Positions 42,601 to 54,200 of a stretch of DNA of 64,000 nt are shown here, in pieces. The DNA comes from Phoronis australis (Eukaryota > Phoronida > Phoronidae). Position 1 is the first letter of the stretch. Each line of letters starts with the position of its first letter. The translations under genes were made by a program, and so were the position numbers. Where the stretch lies: positions 1 through 64,000 of the forward strand of contig NMRA01000238.1 of assembly GCA_002633005.1 (NCBI GenBank), read 5' to 3'. The notes below the pieces were generated by a model, which did no database searches, had not been told where the DNA came from, and saw only the letters and a list, made by a program, of their open reading frames with translations.

Positions 42601-45214
42601 TAATCACACCTTCAATATGGAGAAATATTTTACATAATATGCATGCTAAAAAAATCTTTAACTTTCGCTCTTGAATGTTGGCCACCACTTATAACTTCAT
42701 GTCAAATACTGGTTACATAAGAATTCTATTGATACCAGCTTACCTTTTAAAACCATGGGCTAGAATAAAAAACTGTCTCAGTCTATGAAAAGTGTTGGAA
42801 AAATTATAACGTTACTGTTTGAGCAATTGTTAAAATGTTTTGGTAACCATCTTGGAAATGACGCAGGTTTAACCCAGTGACGCAGGTTTAACCCAGTGGT
42901 CAGATTTTTGGTTGACTTTTCCCTGTAAATTGGTACAACCAATAGAGAGTAAACCACTCTACAACTCCTTGTTGCAATTTTGGTTGCTTTGAGCAGTTTT
43001 TTTCCACAGATTGACCTGTTCATGTTGATGAAGACCAGACTCATTGACAGGGTCATCATTTTATAAACCAAAGCAATATGGCAGCCTGGCTTTGTGACAA
43101 AAACACTTGACGGGTTAACTAGTTGGTACACAGGCGCTTTGAATGAAAGAGTACTTGATATCAAATTAATTGTACCTATCTACAGTTGAGATCTTTATTG
43201 AGTTACCATCGGGTTCTTGGATAACTCCACCATTGGGGTACTCTGGTCACTCCACAATGTATTGAGGTCACCTCAATAGTACCCCACAACGTCTATCTAA
43301 ACACCTACCTACAATTGGAGGCCTTTATCCATTTACCATCAGGACATTCACGTCTCTCCACCATGTACTCTATAACGCCACTTCCTCCATCGTGAGTAGG
43401 TGGCTTCCAGCTAAGATTGACAGATGTGTCATGGATGTTCTCAATTGTGAGGAATCGTGGGGGGCCAGGACGATCTGGAAGGACGCAATAGTGAACCATG
43501 CATTAGATCTTTTAAAATAATCCCTGAAGCTATTTAGCAGACATATGTGCCATGGATGTTCTCTGTGGAAGGAAGGTAAGGAAGGAGGCAATGATAGAGA
43601 GTGTATTAGATATAATTATAAAAAAAATTTTTGAGTTTGCTATTTTGCAGCACACATACATCATGAATGTTCTCAGTTGTTATGAACCTGGTAAGCCAGG
43701 ATGATCAAAAGAGTTTCTTAAAATGACACTAAACCCTGTTTTGGTGATATCAAACCTCATTTTGTGCCCTTCTAATGCATCATTGGTGTCCCACTTAAGA
43801 AAAGTGATGCGCTGTGTCACAAAATCGACATTAAGATACGGTGGTTGGTCTTGCCTAAATCGTAGTCATGCTTCCTGTTTAGCAGACTTTAAAAGGAGCT
43901 TTCAAATTTTGCAATTAACTTTTGAGGTTTGACAAGAGTCACACAGCATTATTTTGTTTGAGAGAACTGGATGTCAAAAGTCATTAATATCTTTCAACAG
44001 GCGAAAACCGGGTTTGGTATCCTTTTAAACTATTTATAGAAACTGACATAGACCACGTGCTTGGACAAAAGCAGCAGCAGCTTGCATGGCCATGACTAAG
44101 TGACGAGCGATGAAGCAGATGTTTAAACATAAGTAGTGGACAGTTTACATGCCCATGACCAAATGACCAGCGATGATACAGATAATTCTTCTATTGTACA
44201 CTTTACTGCAGCAATTCTAATACCAGTTTGAACTAACAAAAAGCTATGAGCAATCACTCACCAGCTGAGTGAAACACTGATCCAGAGTTAATGCATAATG
44301 CAAGACATTTGATCAGTCTTGGTCACCAAAGCGCAAAACCCACTTACCATTAATCTGTACTTTGACGATGGCCGTATCTGACCCAAGGTCATTAGTCAGT
44401 GTCAGACGGTATGGACCGGAGTCCTCATCAGAGCACTTCTTGACTGTCAAAATGGCGTGTCGTGGGCCCATTTCGGTGCTGTAACGGCTTCCCTTGCACT
44501 CGTCCAGCTCATGGAACCACTGAGCAGTTGGTTTGGGGTTGCCAGTGAAGGGGAGTTTAATGACCACGTTCTCACCACGGTCAAACACAGCCACATCCTG
44601 GAACCGGGCGGGCACTTTGATCTTGGGAGGAGCTGCAAGACAAGGGAAATAACAGTAAGTAAAATAACAAACACAGACAGAGATGCGATCTAAATAATTT
44701 TCCAGGCACTTACTAAATATGGCCACACCATAGACAAGTTTAGTCTCAATGGAGCGAAATTTATTGTCAGAGTAAATCAGGTGCCACAACCTCCACATCC
44801 TTTGCCCAAGTGATTGGTTTACCCTCGGAGTTGGTTTACACAAACAGCACAGGTTTGCTTTAAACACAGTAAAAGCCTTTAGACATTGAGAGATCGATTG
44901 AAAATAAGATAAGAAACCTATCTCACATTTAATGACCAACTCTGCTCTACTTGACCGAGACCCAGCATTTGTCGTCGCCTTCACAGTATACTCATCAGCA
45001 TCTTCCCCATAGATGTCATTAATTATCAGACAATGATTATCACCATCACTAAATATCTCGTACTTCTTACTCTCGCCCAACTCCCGTGTCCCCTTGAACC
45101 TAGAGCAGAGAAGTTAGAAAGTTTAATAATAATAACAATAATCAGTGTATAGTGATTGTGATTATGATAATGATAATAGTAATTATAGTAATAACAATAA
45201 TAATAAATATAATA

Positions 45215-45249
<35 letters not shown>

Positions 45250-48200
45250 GCAATATCAATAGAACTTGTTATGATGATGTAATAGTTTGACTATTTTACC
45301 CGTGACAGTCTACATCCACATTGATGGTACATTCATGGATCAGCACATTCAATTAAAATTCACCAAAAACTCGATTTTGTACATGACCGATATCAAGCGG
45401 AGCTATGTGGTCCAGACCAAGGAAAATCAAAAAAAAAAATAATAAAAAAAAAAAATAACAAAAAATTATCAACACCAAAAGGCCAATATTGACTTGCAAC
45501 TTGCACCTACCACTGAATATCTGGCTTGGGTTGACCAGCGATTTCACATTCAAATTTCACCGAGCGCCCTTCTGTTCCCTGTACCTTGTTGAGGGGACGA
45601 ATTACTTCAGGCAGTTTGGCAGCTGAAACAGTGATTCAGACCATAATGAAATGATTTAGAAATATATTGTGTTCACAAGGAAGACACAGATGGAAGTCCT
45701 CATATGACAAAATATCTATTATCTCCCTTGGTGCAGCCAATAGCCAATAAATGGACAAGTGACAAGCCATGCAATAAGCCAGCTGCCATCTATTCACTCG
45801 GCCATTGTGTTCTGGTCATCACAGACCCTTTACTGATGTCACCAGACCTTTAGACAAGTCAACTAGTTCAGTTAAATATACCCACCATCACAACCTGTAT
45901 GGTGAGTACATGGGAATAACCCTGGTTTTGGAATGAAACAGCCAGAACAGTGATCCTGGATAAAACATTCTGAGGGAAGCTTGGTACAATAGAGACACAC
46001 AACATAGTCCAACAGAGCATGTTTCACGATGTCAACAACTCTCTACAGGATGACTTTACAGACAGTAATCTCTCGACAAATTCACACAAAAATAATTACC
46101 AAAACTGCTATGCTTCCATTTTGAAAGTCCACAAACAATGCTATAACTTTACAGTTTCAACAAAGTTTTTCTTTAACTATACCTGTTCAGCAGTAAATAT
46201 GGTAATAATTCAGTAAACGGTCTCATGTGTTGCTATCTTAGCACGTCTACCTGGTGGTAGAGAAGCCTTAGATGAGCTAAGTTCAAAACCCCCAGCCCTA
46301 TGAAGTGGCAATCATTCAGACAATTCGTGCCAAGGAGAAGAAAACATAAGGTATAACTTTAAGGTTATGTAGGACATTATCGACAAGCATGCACACGTAG
46401 CCTAATATCTACAACATTAAGCTATTAATAGAACTTAGCTAAGCAAAAGTAGTGAAAGTAGAAATTTCAAAGAATTTGATTTTCTGCCATTAATTAGGTC
46501 ATGTAAAAAGCCTTTAAGTAAAATTTACTATATAAAAAAGAAAGGAACATATTCACTCAAACCTGGAACAAATTTCATATGCTACAAATGTTTAAGATAA
46601 AATCTCAAATGAATCAAACAAATCCTATTTTTATAGCTCCTCATGCAAAAATTGGAGCATTTTAAAAACAATTCCTACCAACATGTTGGATAACAGTGGA
46701 TAAAGTATAACACTTGAAAGTTTCAAGTAAATCTGACCAGCAGTTTCTGAGGTGTAATGTTCCGAAGTTGACCAGAATTGAATTTTTGTAAGGTCCTACA
46801 TAACCTTTAAATGTGTTTTGTTAAGCGTTTTACCTTTGGGATCCCTGACCACAGTGCGATCAGATGGCGTTGATGGTTTACTCAGACCCGACTCATTCTC
46901 AGCAATGATCCTGAACTCATAGGACTTGTCTTCAATTAGATTAGGCACGTTAAACATGGTGGTAATGCAGGGCTGCTGGTTACAGCGATTCCAGTCACCG
47001 TTAGTGTCCAGGTCGCGTTTCTCGACATAGTAACCTGTGATCTTGCCACCTCCATCGTTGCTCGGCTTGGCCCAACTCAGACTTACAAAGTCTCCGCCCA
47101 CTTCGGCCACCTCAGGGGCAGTGGGCGCTCCTGGTGCATCTGCAAATCAGGAATAAGATAAAAACCTTCCCACCTTTCTCAAAACCTCAAGTAAAAAACT
47201 CTGTATTCCCAGTTCATCCACACATAAAAAACAGGACAGAAGTGCTGTCATCACATGTCAATCCCTTAGCTTCAGCCCTCCAGCACAATATGAGATCACA
47301 CTCAATTGGCTCCAATACTCACCAAATGGTAACTTAGCAATGATAGAATTGGGAGCTTCCAACCAATCTCCACGACCATTGGCATTGCAGGCTGCCACTC
47401 TGAACAGGTATTCACCATTCTCGACCAATCCCTGGACATCAAATGAGGGGGCCTGGAAACAAACACAAAATTTCTTTGAAATTCACCACTTAAGTCAAAG
47501 GAATAGCCAAAGCTGCACCCCATAGACCCCGAAACATTAGTCTACACTTACAGTGAGAAATCTTCCCTTATGGAAAGGAAAGAATGAATTCTATCCCATA
47601 ACCCAGCATTCCAACCTCACCGACCAATCACTTCAGTGGCCGACAATTTGCTAGATTACACTAAGAACGTTTCAGGTATTCTTGTGAAACAATTGTCTTT
47701 CAGACTTTGCAACCAGTGGTCAAAGTACCTTGCATCTAGATGCCACTGTAGTCCAGTAAGGTTTGGACACATCCTTGCGTTCCACCACGTAGTGCGTAAC
47801 CTTGCTCCCTCCATCATCGCGAGGAGGTTTCCATGACAGATGGGCTGCATTCTTGGTGATCTCACTTGCTTCCAGAGGGCCTGAGCATGGGCCGGGAGTG
47901 GCTATAAAAACAGACAGGTATATCTTTAGATTTCATAAAAGCATTNAGCGCCCTTCTGTTCCCTGTACCTTGTTGAGGGGACGAATTACTTCAGGCAGTT
48001 TGGCAGCTGAAACAGTGATTCAGACCATAATGAAATGATTTGGAAATATATTGTGTTCGCAAGGAAGACAAAGACACAGATGGAAGTACTCATATGACAA
48101 AATATCTATTATCTCCCTTGGTGCAGCCAATAGCCAATAAATGGCCAAGTGTCAAGACATGCAATAAGCCAGCTGCCATCTATTCACTCGGCCATTGTGT

Positions 48201-51200
48201 TCTGGTCATCACAGAGCCTTTACTGATGTCACCAGGCCTTTAGACAAGTCAACTAGTTCAGTTAAATATACCCACCATCACAACCTGTATGGTGAGTACA
48301 TGGGAATAACACTGGTTTTGGAATGAGACAGCCAGAACAGTGATCCTGGATAAAACATTCTGAGGGAAGCTTGGTACAATAGAGACACACAACATAGTCC
48401 AACAGAACATGTTTCACGATGACAACAACTCTCTACAGGATGACTTTACAGACAGTAATTTCTCGACAAATTCACACAAAAATAATTGCCAAAACTGCTA
48501 TGATTCTCTTTTGAAAGTTCACAAACAATGCTATGACTTTACAGTTTCAACAATTCAAGTTTTTCTTTAACGATACCTGTTCAGTAGAAAATATGGTAAT
48601 AATTCAGTAAACGGTCTCATGTGTTGCTATCTTGGCACGTCTACCGGGTGGTAGAGAAGCCCTAGATGAGCTAAGTTCAAAACCCCCAGCCCTACGAAGT
48701 GGCAATCATTCAGACAATTCGTGCCAAGGAGAAGGAAACATAAAGTATAACTTTTAGGTTATGTAGGACGTTATCGACAAGCATGCACACCTCGCCTAAT
48801 ATCTACAACATTAAGCTATTAATAGAATTTAGCTAAGCAAAAGTAGTGAAAGTAGAAATTTCATAGAATTTGATTTTTGACTTAATACCAAACTGCCGTT
48901 AATTAGGTCATGTAAAAAGCCTTTAAGTAAAATTTACTATTTAATATAAAACAGAAAGGAACATATTCACTCAAAACTGGAACAAATTTTGTATGCTAAA
49001 AATGTTTAAGATAAAATCTCAAAAATGCTGTAACAGTTTTCTAAATAATCATTTCATGAAAATCAAACAAATCCTATTTTTTGATAGCTCCTCACGCAAA
49101 AATTGGAGCATTTTAAAAATAATTCCTACCAACATTTTGGATAACAGTGCATAAAGTATAGTACTTGAAAGTTTCAAGTGAATCTGACCAGCAGTTTTTG
49201 AGGTGTAATGTTCCGAAGTTGACCAAGAATTGAATTTTTGTAAGGTCCTACATAACCTTTAAACGTGTTTTGTTAAGCATTTTACCTTTGGGATCCCTGA
49301 CCACAGTGCGATCAGATGGCGTTGATGGTTTACTCAGCCCCGACTCATTCTCAGCAATGATCCTAAACTCATAGGACTTGTCTTCAATTAGATTAGGCAC
49401 GTTAAACATGGTGGTAATGCAGGGCTGCTGGTTACAACGATTCCAGTCACCGTTAGTGTCCAGGTCGCGTTTCTCGACATAGTAACCTGTGATCTTGCCA
49501 CCTCCATCGTTGCTCGGCTTGGCCCAACTCAGACTTACAAAGTCTCCGCCCACTTCGGCCACCTCAGGGGCAGTGGGCGCTCCTGGTGCATCTGCAAATC
49601 AGGAATAAAGATAAAAACCTAAGTTTCCATCTTTCTCAAAACCTCAAGTAAAAAACTCTGTATTCCCAGTTCATCCACACATAAACAACAGGACAGAAGT
49701 GCTGTCATCACATGTCAATCCCTTAGCTTCAGAATTCAGCCCTCCAGCACAATATGGGATCACACTCAATTGGCTCCAATACTCACCAAATGGTAACTTA
49801 GCAATGATAGAATTGGGAGCTTCCAACCAATCTCCACGACCATTGGCATTGCAGGCTGCCACTCTGAACAGGTATTCACCATTCTCGACCAATCCCTGGA
49901 CATCAAATGAGGGGGCCTGGAAACAAACACAAAATTTCTTTGAAATTCACCACTTAAGTCAAAGAAATAGCCAAAGCTGCACCCCATAGACCCCGAAACA
50001 TTAGTCTACACTTACAGTGAGAAATCTTCAGTTATGGAAAGGAAAGAATGAATTCTATCCCATAACCCAGCATTACAACCTCACCGACCAATCACTTCAG
50101 TGGCCAACAATTTGCTAGATTACACTAAGAACGTTTCAAGTATTCTTGTGAAACAATTGTCTTTCAGACTTTGCAACTAGTCGTCAAAGTACCTTGCATC
50201 TAGATGCCACTGTAGTCCAGTAAGGTTTGGACACATCCTTGCGTTCCACCACGTAGTGCGTAACCTTGCTCCCTCCATCATCGCGAGGAGGTTTCCATGA
50301 CAGGTGGGCTGCATTCTTGGTGATCTCACTTGCTTCCAGAGGGCCTGAGCATGGGCCGGGAGTGGCTATAAAAACAGACAGGTATATCTTTAGATTTCAT
50401 AAAAGCATTCAAAATTCCATTAATTTAAGACTGGGTGCAAGGTCACATTCATGGTCTCATACAATTGATAAAATTCAAACTAAAAGGTGCTTTGAAGGCC
50501 TACTGATAATCAATGCCCTTGCTGTTGTTGAACAAGATATCCTCTGTAGTGCCATAACTTCCAGCCTGGGACAGAGTAGAAAGTCAACTTCATAACATAT
50601 CTTTCACAAGGAAATGGGAAGTGGGAACATAGAAAGTTACGGTGGGCCTCAACCTCTTGCCAACTTTTGACTATGATAGCAAAAATAATGACAACATGAT
50701 TAAATACAAAGTTTTCTTTTGAGACTTACCAAGAACTTTGAGTTTCAGCGGGACTTCTGTAACGCCACCATCGTTTTCAATCTCCACCTTGTAAGGCCCA
50801 TCATCTTCCTTCTGAACATCTAAAATTGAAAGATTTAAACCAAATTATTTGTTTGGTACACAAAGCCACTAGATCAAATGACAAGGAACCATGTTTGAGT
50901 CATGTTATACAATGATTCTTGCTCTTTAAGAGACAAATGCATTAACTTAAAGTATTGTGCTGTTTTGTTGGTGGCCACTGGTAGTGCATGGGAATAAGTT
51001 AATGAGTCTTGTCAGCCAGGTATGTTCCCATAAGTCTCATGCGCTGTCACCCACATATTTGATTATGAGCCTAATTTGTTTCAGATACCGGCAAAGAAAA
51101 GAAAATATTTGCGTCGCATTTGGAAAGTGAAGTTATTTCCCTTTGGAGACAAAAATTTCCGGGTGTATATTAAGCTGATCGCGTCTATCACATACTTTCA

Positions 51201-54200
51201 TATCCCACAAGCACTTTTCCTTGTCCATTTTTGGCAAATCATTGATTTGCACTTAAGATATCCCAAGCCCGTCTACAACCATCCTTCTACTTTCGTTTGC
51301 AAGGAATGTTTGTGGGACAAGGTGGCGGATGATAGTAATGTTTCCACACCCTTACTGGATTAATAGCTTAGTGAAACTGTATCCACTGAACAATTGGTTA
51401 CAATAAAATGCATGGAATTCCCCTGAAGACTTTTATGCTTTGGAGGCTGAAACTAACATGTGTTGACAAGCTAAATGATTCTGGTATGAAACAACAGTCA
51501 GTTCTTGTTAAGACTACAAACAATTTCTAATCTGTGGAATGAACAACTACTAGCACCAAGCTCATAACGTTCAGTGGTCAAGATATAACATTGTTTTTTT
51601 CACGAAAGGCACAAGTTTATTGCACTTTGAACAAACACCGACTTACATTGAAACACCCACATTCAAAGACAAGTGAAATATATTTTGGAGACAACAATGT
51701 GGATAACTTTATTTCACTAGGAGCTAAACATCTTATTCAACCAATGTATCACTAACCTTGTAGCACAATAGTTGCATAGTCATCCATGGGGCTTATCTTC
51801 AATCTGTCGACGTGCACTGGACGGCCATTTTTGAGGAGACGAACTTTTACTGGCCCGTCGCCACGGTAATGAACTTTGACCTTCATGGTGTCACCCTCCT
51901 CCAGTTTCTGGTCAGGAATATCACTGACTACCTTGGGAGCGCCTGACCATTTGGGAGGTACACAATAATGTTCATAATTCTTGCTATTAACAGTATGTTG
52001 TCAAAGGCTGAATACTACTGAATACTGCTAAACTAGCTGGAGTCCATCTCTACCCCTAGTGATAGGAAACGATACACTTAAGAATTCACTTTAGAGTTAT
52101 GGTTAGCCTATTTAGCACTATACACTGTGTATATAGCCTTATACAAAATAACATTTGGTTATGTATTAGCTAATGTAACACTAATTTCCTGCATATACTA
52201 AGTCTGTGGTCCAGCTACAATTTTAGGAGATTGATTTTTGTAATTGGTGCATAAAATTTTCATTGACTGCTCGGGCCAATGAGTGCACTAAAATTGTGTC
52301 GCAACTGCACCCGATATTATTTTTAATTCTGGTAAAATCTCACCAATTTAGGACACAACATGGCGGACAAGCGAAATTTTATTTTTTTTTGTTTTTTCCC
52401 CTGATAGATATGTAACTGCACTAACTATTAGTAAATGCTTCTAGACATTCAAGGCTTGTACCATCGCTATCACCTGGCAATATTCTGAAAAAATGTCAAC
52501 ATCCACAACAATGCTAGAAGCACTGAAAAAGTGAAAAGCGAAAAAACGGGCATTTAAATAATTCAGTAATTATTTTTATCCGACATTAGTAACCAAAACA
52601 ACAGTGTTACAGACATGTTGCTTAGCAAATTGTGAGAATACAACTGTCAAGTGTGGGCTTCAGTTTTCAACTGAAATACAATTAGGTGCTTAAACCATTC
52701 ACTTTACATGCAATGCACTTAGGTAGCATACAAAACCACACACAGTAAAATCCCGCCTTCTCCCCAGGAAAAATCCAATTTGAAAAAGGACAGCACATAT
52801 TAACATGGCCCACAAGGTCTCCAACTTGGCCAGTCTCTAAAATGATCCCTGGTGACTTTACATTAAATAACCCTGGATGTTGGGCAAGAATCAACAAAAT
52901 GTTGAAGGTGAATGGCATTACACAAAGCTTCTTGACGTAAACTATAACTTGGGTAAATTCAAGTGGGAATGGCACAAATTTGTTATTTTTTTTTACTGAG
53001 ACATCATAAACACAAAAAACAAAGCATTACCTTTTACAGTCAACGGTGCAGAGGTTGTCTCCTTGCCGACAGGGTTCGAGAGTTCACATGTGTACTCTCC
53101 GGCATCATTGGGTGTGCAGTCTTGAATGACTAATGAAGCCATACCATCACCTTCCAGAACACGGCAGCGACCAGCAGGGGTGGGGAATATCTCGACACCA
53201 TTCTTAAACCTGCAGGAATGATGAGACTGATACGTTTGGAATACAACAATAATGGTAATAACTGTCATTATAACTACTATAACTACTTCAAATTGAAAAA
53301 CAAAAACACGGCCAGCACTTTATATACTATCATACACATTATAGATTGGCTTGTGAATACAATCTGGGATACAATGTACTAGCACAAATTATGACCGTCA
53401 GTATGTTTCTTACAGATTACTGTTTTTCCACACATTTCATGGCTAAGTGTCCGTTCCTACTCATCCAGCCTGGTTAAACTTTCAATTTCAATGTCAAAAA
53501 AGTTACTGTGGCTGTCCCAAATGACAAGTCTGATGTAGCTTAAGCATGTAATCAATTTCAAGATAACCAAACAATGGCCACTACAAGAGAAACGAAATTC
53601 AAACTTAGAGAAAACATGTATAATACGGTGACGTGCTATGGTTGACAAAAGTGGTGAAAATTAGTAATTAAAAGGAAACAACTATGGTTTACCATCTAAT
53701 AGTGGGACTGGGTTCCCCAGAGAAGTTGACTGTGAACTGTGCCTCGGCTCCAGCAGGCACCTTAGCTGCCTGCATTCCTTTATCAAACTCTGGCACCTTG
53801 CCAACTGCAATTCAGAACAACAGTAACTTTAATATTTAGTAAATCTGTGGGTTATCAGCTCATTACAAAATGAGGAGTTACTAGACATCTTTTTTCAAAA
53901 ATCGCGATGATCTAAAATACTCTTTGCAAACCTTCACAGTCACGCTATGTACTGTGCAAACACAGAGGTGAACTGTGTGACAAACATGAAGACTTGGTGA
54001 AATATTAATCAGGTGATAAGAGGACTAAACAAAAGTCTTATTCATTCACACAATAAGCGTCCACTGGACAACTACTTAGCATATGCCACTTACTGACTTT
54101 TTCTTTAATCTTAATGGGCGTTGTCGGCTCACTAAAATCGCCGGTACCAGCTGCATTAATGGCTGCCACTCGGAACTCATAGTCAGCGCCCTCTGTCAAG

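Larger units (their letters stand above)
45563..50409. repeat. 2.4-kb tandem duplication with a single N at the joint
   Basis: 45563-47945 and 47947-50409 are near-identical, including exons, introns and spacing; small indels make copy 2 about 80 bp longer. Encoded proteins are identical and differences are silent, intronic or indels. Position 47946 is N. The left copy ends and the right copy starts abruptly, cutting an Ig exon. This is what two alleles placed in series look like. Confidence 0.93.

Noticed and set aside
43174-43290. Possible alternative exon for the end of Fn3-8
   Set aside because: Phase of a candidate acceptor does not match, and the matching frame meets a stop; better explained as a decayed duplication.
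45026-45259. Poly-Leu/Tyr open frame
   Set aside because: AAT microsatellite read through next to the Ig-D exon.
46230-46330. tRNA-like B box (GTTCAAAAC) near TAGCACGTCTACC, possible SINE
   Set aside because: No convincing A box, poly-A tail or target duplication; appears twice only because the block is duplicated.
47302-47525. Long frames on both strands repeated at 49766-49989
   Set aside because: Shadow frames of the duplicated Fn3-6 exon and its intron.
51076-51363. 95-codon plus-strand frame in an intron
   Set aside because: Antisense to the host gene, no recognised domain, likely chance.
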